NCBI GenBank assembly: GCA_027943245.1
Contig: JANDJZ010000784.1
Span: forward strand, 1-21,784
DNA length: 21,784 nt
From: Acanthamoeba sp. SK_2022b
Lineage: Eukaryota > Discosea > Longamoebia > Acanthamoebidae
Reading direction: 5' to 3'
Shown here: piece after piece, positions 6,881 through 14,876 of the stretch
Numbering within the stretch: the stretch's first letter is position 1
How the letters are laid out: each line of letters starts with the position of its first letter
Made by a program: the position numbers and the translations under genes
The notes under the pieces: model-generated
What the model saw: the letters and a program-made list of their open reading frames with translations, nothing else
Databases searched by the model: none
What the model was told of the DNA's origin: nothing

Positions 6881-7749
6881 ACCCTCACCTGGGCCGTCTT
6901 GCCGAAGATACCGGCGGGCCGCAAGACCAGCATCGCGATGATCAACAGCATGATGCAGGTCAGTTTCAGGTCGTTGCCGACCACGTAGGCGCCCAGCAGG
7001 TTCTCCAGTACCCCGACGGCGAAGCCCCCGGCCACGGCGCCCACAGGGCTGGCGATGCCGCCCAGCAGCGCGCCCGCCAGTGCGTAGATCAGCGGCCCCA
7101 TCATCATCGACGGCTCCAGGAACACGATGGGCGCGGCCATCAGCCCCGCCACGGCACCGGCCACCGCTGCAAGACCCCAGCCCACGGCCAGCACCTTGTT
7201 GGTGCTGATGCCCGACAGTTCCGCCGACGGCGCGTTCACCGCCACCGCACGCATCGCCAGGCCGAACCGGGTGAAGCGGAAGAACGCGAATACCGCCGCC
7301 AGTTCGGCCAGGGTGACGAGCAGAACGCCGACCTCGTGGGCCGACAGATAGGGTTCGGCACGGCTGAGGACTCCACCGAACGGCGTGGCGAACTCCAGCA
7401 TCTCATGCCCGAACAGCCAGCCGACCAGGCTGTTCAAGATGATGAGCAGCGCGATGCTGGCCGCCACGACCGAGAGCACCGGCTTGTGCCGCAGGGGCTG
7501 GAAGATGACCCGCTCCAGCGCCAGCCCGAGCAGGAAGGAACCCACGACCACAACGGCGAAGGCCACCCACCATGATGCGCCCGCCTGAACCAACGCCCAG
7601 CTCATATAGGTGGAGAACATCGCCAGTTCGCCCTGCGCGAAGTTGACGGACGAAGTGCAGCGATAGATGAGCACGAGCGCGATGGCGAGGCTGGCATAGA
7701 TGCCGCCCGCCGCCAGGCCCGAAGCTATCTGGTGAAGGAATGCTTGCAT
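6877..7749 (-). CDS. livH: Branched-chain amino acid-type ABC transporter permease (LivH family)
   Basis: The 290-aa membrane protein shows the LivH pattern: the N-terminal QIASGLAAGGIYASLAIALV segment (from about residue 7), NFAQGELAMFSTYMSW at about 36-51, and the AVAVNAPSAELSGI loop with GISTNKV that contacts the ATPases. It forms the heterodimeric channel with LivM. An AGAGG-like site lies about 9 nt before the ATG at 7749. It sits 20 bp after livF and overlaps livM by 4 bp, fixing it in the importer block. Confidence 0.93.
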   Translation of the reverse strand: MQAFLHQIASGLAAGGIYASLAIALVLIYRCTSSVNFAQGELAMFSTYMSWALVQAGASWWVAFAVVVVGSFLLGLALERVIFQPLRHKPVLSVVAASIALLIILNSLVGWLFGHEMLEFATPFGGVLSRAEPYLSAHEVGVLLVTLAELAAVFAFFRFTRFGLAMRAVAVNAPSAELSGISTNKVLAVGWGLAAVAGAVAGLMAAPIVFLEPSMMMGPLIYALAGALLGGIASPVGAVAGGFAVGVLENLLGAYVVGNDLKLTCIMLLIIAMLVLRPAGIFGKTAQVRV

Positions 7750-7769
7750 GGTGATGAACCTCTTTTTGA

Positions 7770-8486
7770 TCAGTGGCCGAGGTAGCTGCGGCGCACGGCG
7801 TCGTCTTCGCGCAGCTCGGCTGCGGTGCCCTGGGCAGTGACGCGCCCGCTTTCGAGCACATAGGCCCGGTTGACTAGGTTCAGCGCGACCTGGGCGTTCT
7901 GCTCCACGATGAGCGCCGTGAGGTGCTCGGTTTCGCGCAACTGGTGCAGGAGTTCGTAGATCTCCTGCGTCACGCGCGGCGCGATGCCGAACGAAGGCTC
8001 GTCCAGCAGCAGCATCTTGGGGCGCATCATCAGCGCGCGCGCGATGGCCAGCATCTGCTGCTCGCCGCCGCTGAGCGTGCCCGCCGCTTGCTTCGCGCGG
8101 CTGGACAGCTTGGGAAACAGCGTCTGCATCCGGGCGATGTCCTGCTCGATGCCGTCCTTGTCGCGGCGGTGGATGGCGCCCACGCGCAGGTTCTCCAGCA
8201 CCGTCAGGTCGCCAAAGGTGCCGCGCCCTTCGGGCACGTGGGCGATGCCCAGCGAGGCGATGGCGGGCGCGGCCATGTCGATGATGTCCTGGCCCTCGAA
8301 GCGCAGCGTGCCCTTGGCAGTCACCTGCTGGTGGCTGATGGCGCGCAGGATGGAGGTCTTGCCCGCGCCGTTGGCGCCGAGCAGCGCCACCATCTCGCCG
8401 GCCTGCACGTGCAGGTCGATGCCATGCACCACCGCCGTTCGGCCGTAGGCCACCGCGAGGTTGCGGATTTCAAGCCGTTGGGTCAC
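7770..8486 (-). CDS. livF: ABC transporter ATP-binding protein (LivF family)
   Basis: The 238-aa ATPase carries Walker A GANGAGKTS (residues 37-45), the PEGRGTFGDLTVLENL Q-loop region typical of LivF (85-100), the signature LSGGEQQ (138-144) and Walker B LLLDEP (159-164) with EPSFGIAP. It powers the importer together with the LivG homologue. The start overlaps the livG stop as ATGA, so the two ATPases are translationally coupled. All motor residues are intact. Confidence 0.95.
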   Translation of the reverse strand: MTQRLEIRNLAVAYGRTAVVHGIDLHVQAGEMVALLGANGAGKTSILRAISHQQVTAKGTLRFEGQDIIDMAAPAIASLGIAHVPEGRGTFGDLTVLENLRVGAIHRRDKDGIEQDIARMQTLFPKLSSRAKQAAGTLSGGEQQMLAIARALMMRPKMLLLDEPSFGIAPRVTQEIYELLHQLRETEHLTALIVEQNAQVALNLVNRAYVLESGRVTAQGTAAELREDDAVRRSYLGH

Positions 8487-9250
8487 AGCACACCTCCCAG
8501 ATAGGCATCGAGCACGGCGTCGTTGTTGGCCACTTCCTCGGGCGAGCCCTGGGCGAGCTTGCGGCCAAAGCTCAGTACCGCGAGGTCGGAGCAGGTCTTC
8601 ATCACGAAGCGCATGTTGTGCTCCACGACCACCATGGTCAGCTTCAATTCCTCGTGCAGGCGCAGCAGCACGTCGCGCAGTTCATCGACCTCGCCAGCGG
8701 TGAGGCCAGCGGCGGGCTCGTCGAGCAGCAGCAGCTTGGGCCGCGTCACCAGCGCCCGCGCGATTTCCACGCGGTGCTGGATGCCCACTGGCAGTTCCGC
8801 CACGCCCCGGTCGGCATAGTCAGACAGCCGCAGCGTGGCCAGGGCCGCGTCAGCCGAGTGCGCGATTTCTTCCTCGGCGGCACGGACGGCGCGCGAGCGC
8901 AGCGCGGCACCCAGCATCGACACCGGCAGCCGCGCGTGCGCACCCACCATCACGTTTTCGCGCACCGTGAGCGAGGGGTAGAGCGCCACGTTCTGGAAGG
9001 TGCGGCTCAGACCCAGCCGTGCCACGCCGTGGCGCGGCAGGCGCGTCAACTCGGCCTGGCCGAAGCGCACGCTGCCGTGGGTGGGCCGGTACAGGCCGCT
9101 GATGCAGTTGAAGCAGGTCGTCTTGCCAGCGCCGTTCGGCCCGATCAGGCCGAAGATGCAGCCCTCGGGCACGTCCATCGAGAAGGCGTCCAGCGCGACG
9201 ACACCGCCGAAGCGGATCGTCAGGTCGCGTACGGAAAGAATGGGTTCCAT
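8483..9250 (-). CDS. livG: ABC transporter ATP-binding protein (LivG family)
   Basis: The 255-aa ATPase has Walker A GPNGAGKTT (residues 37-45), the SRTFQNVALYPSLTVREN Q-loop segment (82-99), a family-type signature ELPVGIQHRVEIARAL (152-167) and Walker B LLLLDEP (173-179) followed by AAGLT. The C-terminal VVVEHNM carries the switch histidine. LivG proteins normally have LP-x-G-x-Q rather than the classical LSGGQ, so the signature is not degenerate. The ribosome binding site is weak (GAGCG), and it starts 16 bp after the binding-protein gene. Confidence 0.95.
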   Translation of the reverse strand: MEPILSVRDLTIRFGGVVALDAFSMDVPEGCIFGLIGPNGAGKTTCFNCISGLYRPTHGSVRFGQAELTRLPRHGVARLGLSRTFQNVALYPSLTVRENVMVGAHARLPVSMLGAALRSRAVRAAEEEIAHSADAALATLRLSDYADRGVAELPVGIQHRVEIARALVTRPKLLLLDEPAAGLTAGEVDELRDVLLRLHEELKLTMVVVEHNMRFVMKTCSDLAVLSFGRKLAQGSPEEVANNDAVLDAYLGGVL

Positions 9251-9266
9251 CGCTGCGCTCGCCCCG

Positions 9267-10457
9267 TCAGGACGGCATCACCTTCCAGCTCGTGCCGTCG
9301 AACTGCTGGATGCGCATGTCCGGTATCGGGTGAGGGCGGGCGTCGCTGGTCTTGACACGCAGGCCCGGCAGCATCATGGGCAAATCCATGTCCAGGCGGC
9401 GCGACTGCCGCATGATGTTCTCGCGCGAGAGGTCGTTGCCGCACTGCTTGAGCAACTGCACTGTCACTTGCCCAAGGCAGGCACCGAGCACGGTGAGGTA
9501 TTCCTTGGCCGCGCCTTTGTTGTATTTGTCCATGAAGGCATGCCAGGCCAGGACACCAGGGTCGTTCTTCCAGGTCGGATCGCTCGGATCCTTGAGGAAC
9601 GCGGCGCTCATGATGCCCTTGACCTTGTCCAGCCCCACCGGAGTCAGCACCGCGGGCACCGAAGATGCGCTCGGGTTGATGTAGATGGCCGGGCGCCAGC
9701 CGATGTCGTGGGTCTTGCGCAGCGACTGGAGGGTGGCTTTGGGCGAACCCCACGCCACCAGCACGTCCGCGCCCGAGGCATGCATGGAGACGATCTGCGA
9801 GTCCACCGTCGGATCCGACACCTCATGCGACTCTTCGCTGATGAGCTTCTTCCCGGCGGCAGCCAGAACCTCCTTCACGCCACGCAGCACATCCTTGCCG
9901 GCGTCGTCGTTCTGGTAGAACATGGCGATCTTCGCGTTGGGCCGCGTCTGCAGGATGTGCCTGGCCAGGATGCGCCCTTCGTCGGTGTACAGGGGCAGCC
10001 AGCCCATGCTCCAGGGGAACTTAGCCGCATCATCCAGCCACGTGGCGGAGCCGGACGAAACGAAGAGTTGCGGTACTTTGGCGTTGTTGAGATAGCTGCG
10101 CGACGCCAGCCCAGTGGACGAGCCTATCTGCGCCGCGAGAAAAGCCACCTGATCGCGCTCCACCAGGCGGCGCGATTGCTCCAGGGTTTTCGGCGGGCTG
10201 TAGCCATCGTCGGCCAGCACCAGCTTGAGCTGGCGCCCATTCACGCCGCCCTCGGCGTTGACCAGGTCAAACCATGCAGACATGGTCTTGCCGACGATGC
10301 CATAGCCTGCGGCCGGGCCGCTGAGCGGTCCGGTCGAGCCGATCTTGATCTCGCGATCCGTCACGCCCGGGGTGCCCGCGCCCTGCGCGCGGACCAGGCC
10401 AGAAACGCCGGTCAGCATGGCGCCGGAAAGCATGGTGATGAATTGTCTTTTTTGCAT
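9267..10457 (-). CDS. livK: Periplasmic substrate-binding protein of Liv-type ABC importer
   Basis: The 396-aa protein has a signal peptide (about residues 1-24, MQKRQFITMLSG... with cleavage likely after LVRA) and a type I periplasmic-binding fold: ITDREIKIGSTGPLSGPAAGYG-like start, NAEGGVNGRQLKLVLADDGY (about 69-88) and IAMFYQNDDAGKDVL in the second lobe. It belongs to the Peripla_BP_6 group used for branched-chain amino acids and for aromatic and other organic acids. There is no lipobox cysteine, so it is soluble in the periplasm. AGGAGA lies 6 nt before the start. As the specificity component of the importer, it is the best protein for learning what the operon takes up. Confidence 0.93.
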   Translation of the reverse strand: MQKRQFITMLSGAMLTGVSGLVRAQGAGTPGVTDREIKIGSTGPLSGPAAGYGIVGKTMSAWFDLVNAEGGVNGRQLKLVLADDGYSPPKTLEQSRRLVERDQVAFLAAQIGSSTGLASRSYLNNAKVPQLFVSSGSATWLDDAAKFPWSMGWLPLYTDEGRILARHILQTRPNAKIAMFYQNDDAGKDVLRGVKEVLAAAGKKLISEESHEVSDPTVDSQIVSMHASGADVLVAWGSPKATLQSLRKTHDIGWRPAIYINPSASSVPAVLTPVGLDKVKGIMSAAFLKDPSDPTWKNDPGVLAWHAFMDKYNKGAAKEYLTVLGACLGQVTVQLLKQCGNDLSRENIMRQSRRLDMDLPMMLPGLRVKTSDARPHPIPDMRIQQFDGTSWKVMPS

Positions 10458-10517
10458 GGTGTCTCCTGTGGTGGTGGTGAGATGAATGGATGGATGGGTG
10501 AACCCTGGCCTGCGGCA

Positions 10518-11126
10518 TCAGGCCGCCTTCCCTTGCAAGCGCAGCACGGCTTCGCGGATCAGCGGCATGCGGTCGTTGCCGAAATACATGTCCGTCTTGT
10601 CCACGAAGATGGTCGGTGAGCCAAAGCCGCCGCGCGCGACCACCTCATCGGTGTTGGCCCTGAGCTGGTCTTTGATCGCCTGCTCGCCGATGCCTGCAAA
10701 GAATTGGGCGGGCTCGATGCCAACGCGCTGGCACACCTGCGCCAGCACCGCGTCCTGCGAGATGTCCTGGTCGTCGCCCCAATAGGCTTCAAATATGGCG
10801 CGGGCAAACGGCGCCATGTCGTTGCCGAGCCAGATGCAGCCGCGCATCGCCTTCACGCTGTTGACGGGAAACACCGTCGGCGGCATCTTGATCGCAAGCC
10901 CCGTCGAGCGGGCCCAATCCGCTAGGTCCTTTTTCAGGTAGCGGGCCTTCTGCGGCACCGGCGTCTCGCGCGAGGCATAGACGGTGGGATTGATGGTGTT
11001 GAAGATGCCGCCGACCAGGATCGGCCGCCATGTGATCTCAACGTCAAGCTCCTTGGCGAGCGGCTGGATGTTATGAAAGGCGAGATAAGTCCAGGGGCTG
11101 GAGCAGTCGAAGAAGAATTCGATCAT
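10518..11126 (-). CDS. DsbA-fold protein of 2-hydroxychromene-2-carboxylate isomerase / kappa GST type
   Basis: The 202-aa protein has the thioredoxin/DsbA fold of the HCCA isomerase and kappa-class glutathione transferase family. The N-terminal FFFDCSSPWTYLA block (residues 4-16) puts S10 where the glutathione-activating serine lies, just before P11. The cis-proline loop GGFGSPTIFV is near residue 171, and there is an alpha-helical insert between. HCCA isomerase (NahD) performs a glutathione-dependent isomerisation in naphthalene degradation. Here there are no ring-dioxygenase genes, so a different glutathione-dependent step on a pathway intermediate, or detoxification, is more likely. AGGAAA lies upstream of the ATG at 11126. 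The family call is firm, the reaction is not known. Confidence 0.82.
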   Translation of the reverse strand: MIEFFFDCSSPWTYLAFHNIQPLAKELDVEITWRPILVGGIFNTINPTVYASRETPVPQKARYLKKDLADWARSTGLAIKMPPTVFPVNSVKAMRGCIWLGNDMAPFARAIFEAYWGDDQDISQDAVLAQVCQRVGIEPAQFFAGIGEQAIKDQLRANTDEVVARGGFGSPTIFVDKTDMYFGNDRMPLIREAVLRLQGKAA

Positions 11127-11171
11127 GGTGTTTCCTGTGTTTTTGGGGCGTCACTGGATTCCGGAATCGCG

Positions 11172-11894
11172 CTACTCGCGCCCCGGAATGGCGCTCCGTT
11201 CCGCCAGCTCCCTGGCCTTGTGGCCGAACATGTTCTTTCTCGCTTCGTCGTCCAGCGGCTCTTGCTCGAATTTGCCGACCGCCAGCCCCGCTTGCACCTG
11301 GGGCCGGCCGCGCACGCTGGCGTACCAGCGCTTGAGGTGGGGAAAGTCGTCGAGCGTGAAGCCTTGGGCCTTGTGGGTCATGGTCCAGGGAAAGCAAGCG
11401 ATGTCGGCGATGCCGTACTCGGTGCCAGCGACATAGGCGCCGGTCTTGCCGAGCTGGGTATCGAGCACGCGATACAGCCGTGCCGCTTCGTCGCGGTAAC
11501 GCTCAATCGCGTAGGCGATCTTTTCCTGCGCATACAGCGCAAAGTGACCATGCTGGCCGAGCATGGGCCCCAGTCCGCTCACCTGCCACATCACCCATTG
11601 CATGGTTTGGGTGAAGCCGCGCAGATCCGTGGGCAGGAAGCGGTTGGTTTTCTGGGCCAGATAGACCAGGATGGCGCCGGTCTCGAACACCGAAAGCGGG
11701 CCGCCGCCGTCGAGCGGCGCATGGTCCACTATGGCCGGAATGCGGTTGTTCGGGCTGATCGCCAGAAATTCCGGCCTGAATTGCTCGCCAGCGCGGATGT
11801 TGACCGGAGTCACCGTATAGGGAAGTCCGAGTTCCTCCAGCAGGATGGAGATCTTCCAGCCGTTGGGTGTCGGTGCGTAATGCAGGTCAATCAT
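11172..11894 (-). CDS. YfcG/Ure2p-like glutathione transferase (nu-class, disulfide-bond reductase type)
   Basis: The 240-aa protein is very like E. coli YfcG. The N-terminal thioredoxin domain has T9 and N11 in APTPNGWKI, which in YfcG-type enzymes handle glutathione in place of the usual Tyr/Ser/Cys. It also has the SPNNRIPAIVDH block with cis-Pro53 and the E71-T72 pair for the gamma-glutamyl group (the family usually has ES). The all-helical C-terminal domain keeps QWVMWQVSGLGPMLGQ and YGIADIACFPW. YfcG reduces disulfides using two bound glutathiones. The start at 11894 gives the standard MIDLHYAPTPNG N-terminus; the frame is open upstream to 11972 but that part is not family-like. A gap of 147 bp to the next upstream gene holds nothing recognisable. 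Confidence 0.88.
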   Translation of the reverse strand: MIDLHYAPTPNGWKISILLEELGLPYTVTPVNIRAGEQFRPEFLAISPNNRIPAIVDHAPLDGGGPLSVFETGAILVYLAQKTNRFLPTDLRGFTQTMQWVMWQVSGLGPMLGQHGHFALYAQEKIAYAIERYRDEAARLYRVLDTQLGKTGAYVAGTEYGIADIACFPWTMTHKAQGFTLDDFPHLKRWYASVRGRPQVQAGLAVGKFEQEPLDDEARKNMFGHKARELAERSAIPGRE

Positions 11895-12041
11895 GGCGAA
11901 TGACGCTCCTGCCGAGCTGCGGATCGACATCACGCCATGACTTGCAGGCACCCGTGGCCGACCCCCTGACATTCCAGGCTCCCGTTGCGTGGCTTTCTCG
12001 GGTTGACGACATCATGCGCAGCTCTTCGAGGGTTCAAGGCG

Positions 12042-12824
12042 TCAGCGCGGCGCCATGCGGAGGGCCCCATCCACGCGGATGGACTCAGCGTTCATGTAGC
12101 CGCAAGTGACCAGAAACTCGACGGCCTGCGCGAATTCATCGGGGTCGCCCAAACGCTTGGGAAAGGGCACGCTGGCCGCCAGCGCCTGCTTGACGTTGTC
12201 CGGCAGGGCCAGCAGCAAGGGGGTGCCGAAGATCCCCGGCAGGATGGTGTTGACGCGAACGCCTTCGTCCATCAGGTCGCGTGCGATCGGCAAGGTCATG
12301 CCCATGACGGCGGCCTTGCTGGCGGCATAGCTGGCCTGGCCGACCTGGCCGTCCACCGCAGCGGCCGAAGCGGTGTTGACCACGACGCCGCGGTCGCCGT
12401 CGGCCAGCGGTTCCAGCGCCAGCATGCCCGCCGTCGATTTGGCAATGCAGCGGAACGTGCCCACCAGGTTGATCTGCACGATGCGGTTGAAGCGATCCAC
12501 CGCACTCGGGCGGATCTCGCCCGTTTTCCGGTCGCGACTGACGGTCTTGACGGCGTCGGCCGTGCCGGCGCAGTTGACCAGAATGCGTTCCTGCCCGATC
12601 GCGGCACGGGCTTTGGCGAAGGCCGCGTCCACCTGCTCCTCGGACGTCACGTCCACGTTGCAGTAAACACCGCCAAGCTCGCTGGCCAACGCCTGGCCGA
12701 CGGCTTCGTTCATGTCGAAGATGGCGACCTTGACGCCATGGCTGGCCAAACGCCGGGCCGTGGCGGCCCCCAGGCCGGAAGCCCCCCCGGTGATGACGGC
12801 AGAAATGTCGGAATTGAGTTGCAT
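12042..12824 (-). CDS. 3-hydroxyacyl-CoA dehydrogenase, SDR family (HSD17B10 type)
   Basis: The 260-aa short-chain dehydrogenase has the glycine-rich TGGASGLG motif (residues 12-19), D37 at the end of the second strand (NAD preference), NCAG at 84-87, and catalytic N119, S153, Y166 and K170 (YAASK). The long substrate loop with VKTVSRDRKTGE (about 92-103) and the QASYAASKAAVMGMTLPIARDL helix are typical of type II (HSD10-like) 3-hydroxyacyl-CoA dehydrogenases. These oxidise 3-hydroxyacyl-CoA to 3-ketoacyl-CoA, including 2-methyl-branched forms. It supplies the third step of beta-oxidation between the neighbouring hydratase and thiolase. AAGGA lies upstream of the ATG. Confidence 0.88.
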   Translation of the reverse strand: MQLNSDISAVITGGASGLGAATARRLASHGVKVAIFDMNEAVGQALASELGGVYCNVDVTSEEQVDAAFAKARAAIGQERILVNCAGTADAVKTVSRDRKTGEIRPSAVDRFNRIVQINLVGTFRCIAKSTAGMLALEPLADGDRGVVVNTASAAAVDGQVGQASYAASKAAVMGMTLPIARDLMDEGVRVNTILPGIFGTPLLLALPDNVKQALAASVPFPKRLGDPDEFAQAVEFLVTCGYMNAESIRVDGALRMAPR

Positions 12825-12853
12825 GGTTTTTCCTTGAAGATGACAGACAGGCG

Positions 12854-13654
12854 TTATTGGCCGGTGAATTTGGGGGTGCGCTTGCCCAGGAATGCCGCTT
12901 GCCCTTCGAGGTTGTCGGCCGAACGCAAAGCGACAACGAAATTGCGCTTCTCATGCTCCAGGCCCTGCGCGAGCGGGGTTTCAAAGCTGGCCAGGGCCGC
13001 ATCTTTCGCCAGCGCCACGGCCAGCGGCGAATTGGCCGCAATCCGGCAGGCCATCGCCAGCGCCGTCGGCAGGGCCTGGCCATCAGCCGTCACTTCGGCG
13101 ACGATGCCAACGTCGCATGCCTTGCGGGCGTCCATGAAATCGCCGGTCAGCAGCAGCGCCATGGCCTTGGACTTGCCGATGGCGTGAACCAGGCGCTGGG
13201 TGCCGCCGGCACCGGGAATGGCGCCCAGCTTGACTTCCGGCACGCCGAACTTGGCGGACTCGCCAGCAATCACGATGTCGCAGGCCAGCGCCAGTTCCAT
13301 GCCGCCGCCCAGCGCGACCTTTTCCACCGCCGCGATGACGGGCTTGGGGAAGCGCCCCAGCGCCGCAAAAAAGTCCCAGCCCGTTGCCGAGCGGTCGCCC
13401 AGCAGCGGCGCGGCACGCAGCACTTCAAAGGCCGTGATGTCGGCGCCCGCGCAAAACACGTCCTCGGCGCCGGTGATGATGACGGCTCGCACGGCATCGT
13501 CGTCGCGCAGTTGCGCAAGCTGCGCGCGCAGGCCATCGAATACCGCGCGGTTCAGGCTGTTCTTCGCACGCGGGCGGTTGATGGTCAGGGTGACGACGGC
13601 GCCGTCACGGCTCACGAGCACTTCACTGGCTTCGCTCATGGTGGCCCCGCTCAT
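12854..13654 (-). CDS. Enoyl-CoA hydratase (crotonase family)
   Basis: The 266-aa crotonase has both catalytic glutamates of true hydratases: E120 in LGGGMELALACD and E140 in PEVKLGAIPGAGGTQRL, with the oxyanion-hole CAGADI segment at 68-73. It should add water to 2-enoyl-CoA. The ATG at 13654 overlaps the thiolase stop as ATGA; an ATG at 13639 is a second possible start, preceded by a GGGG run, and gives 261 aa. Although the family includes isomerases and dehalogenases, presence of both Glu residues and the operon context favour hydration in beta-oxidation. Confidence 0.9.
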   Translation of the reverse strand: MSGATMSEASEVLVSRDGAVVTLTINRPRAKNSLNRAVFDGLRAQLAQLRDDDAVRAVIITGAEDVFCAGADITAFEVLRAAPLLGDRSATGWDFFAALGRFPKPVIAAVEKVALGGGMELALACDIVIAGESAKFGVPEVKLGAIPGAGGTQRLVHAIGKSKAMALLLTGDFMDARKACDVGIVAEVTADGQALPTALAMACRIAANSPLAVALAKDAALASFETPLAQGLEHEKRNFVVALRSADNLEGQAAFLGKRTPKFTGQ

Positions 13655-14832
13655 GCAAGCCGCTCGATGATGGTGGTGTTGGCCGTGCCCGAAGCCTCGC
13701 AGATGGTCTGCAGGCCATAGCGGCCGCCCCGGCGCTCCAGTTCATACAGCAGGTCGGTGAGCATGCGCGCGCCGGTGGAGCCCAGCGGATGGCCGATGGC
13801 CATCGAGCCGCCATTGACGTTGAGGCGGTCGTCCGGGATGCCGAACTCCTGCTGGAACATCAGCGGTACGCCGCCGAAAGCCTCGTTGACCTCGAACAGG
13901 TCGATGTCGTTGATGGTCAGGCCCGATTCCTTCAGTGCCTTGCGGGTGGAGTCGAGCACGGCGGTGAACTGGATCACCGGGTCGGCGGCGGCCACTGCCG
14001 TGCTGACGAAGCGCGCACGCGGCTTCAGGCCATGCTTCTTGGCATAGGCGCGGCTGGCGATCAGCAGCGCGGCGGCACCATCGCTGACCTGCGACGAGTT
14101 GCCGGCGGTGGTGGTGCCGTTGGCGGCAAACACGGCTTTCAGCGTGGCCATCTTTTCGGGGTCGGGGTTGGCGCGCACGCCCTCGTCGGCGGCGACGACC
14201 GGACTGTTCGGGTCGGCCGGGTCCTCGGTCAGATGCACCAGTTGGTCCTTGATGCGACCGGCCTGAATCGCCTCGGTGGCGCGCTTATGGCTCCGCACTG
14301 CGGAGGCATCCAGGGTTTCACGCGTGAGGCCGAAGCGCGTGTTCAGCAACTCCGACGAAACGCCTTGCGGTATCAGCGGGTTGTCCTGGTAGCGCGCCAG
14401 TTCGCGCGGGCTGTATTGCGAACCGAGCGGCGCGCCGGGCTTGAACGACGGCGGCAGTGGCGCCTGCGACATCGACTCCACCCCCCCGCCGATGGCCAAC
14501 TGGTAGGCACCCGCCTGGATGCCATGCACGGCAAAACTCACCGCCTGCTGGCCCGAGCCGCATTGCCGATCGACCGTCACCGCCGGCACGGATTCGGGCA
14601 GCCCCGCCGCCAATACGGCATGTCGGCCCAGGTTGCCGTGCTGCTGGTCCCACTGCAGCACGCAGCCGATGATCACGTCGTCCAGATCGGCGGGGTTGAC
14701 GCCGGACCGCTCGACCAACTGGCGCAGCGTCTCGGCCATCAGATCGACGGGATGCCACTTGTGCAGGCGCCCGCCGCGCTTGCCCACGGGGGTGCGCAGC
14801 GCACCGACGATAACGGGTTCATGGTCATTCAT
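13651..14832 (-). CDS. Acetyl-CoA acetyltransferase / 3-ketoacyl-CoA thiolase
   Basis: The 393-aa thiolase has a nucleophilic C91 in VDRQCGSGQQAV, H348 in GGSMAIGHPLGSTGAR and the second cysteine C378 in ICEASGTANTTIIERL. Length and spacing fit classical biosynthetic/degradative thiolases. The motif after C378 is EASGT where most family members have a glycine-rich CxGGG, a mild variation. It cleaves 3-ketoacyl-CoA to acetyl-CoA (or propionyl-CoA from 2-methyl substrates) and a shortened acyl-CoA. AGGAGA lies 6 nt before the ATG at 14832. The same frame is open far upstream to 15816 across the ligase gene, but only as a shadow. It is the intact thiolase of the operon. Confidence 0.93.
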   Translation of the reverse strand: MNDHEPVIVGALRTPVGKRGGRLHKWHPVDLMAETLRQLVERSGVNPADLDDVIIGCVLQWDQQHGNLGRHAVLAAGLPESVPAVTVDRQCGSGQQAVSFAVHGIQAGAYQLAIGGGVESMSQAPLPPSFKPGAPLGSQYSPRELARYQDNPLIPQGVSSELLNTRFGLTRETLDASAVRSHKRATEAIQAGRIKDQLVHLTEDPADPNSPVVAADEGVRANPDPEKMATLKAVFAANGTTTAGNSSQVSDGAAALLIASRAYAKKHGLKPRARFVSTAVAAADPVIQFTAVLDSTRKALKESGLTINDIDLFEVNEAFGGVPLMFQQEFGIPDDRLNVNGGSMAIGHPLGSTGARMLTDLLYELERRGGRYGLQTICEASGTANTTIIERLA

Positions 14833-14876
14833 CTGGTTCTCCTGTGTAAGAAACTGGGTGTCACGCAAAGTGGCGT

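Noticed and set aside
9000..10619. Long + strand open frame (539 codons) opposite the ATPase and binding-protein genes
   Set aside because: It is antisense to well-supported livG and livK homologues, has no family-like sequence and reflects high GC codon bias.
11985..13187. 400-codon + strand frame opposite the SDR and hydratase genes
   Set aside because: Shadow of two genes with intact active sites; the sequence is low-complexity His/Gln/Ala-rich.
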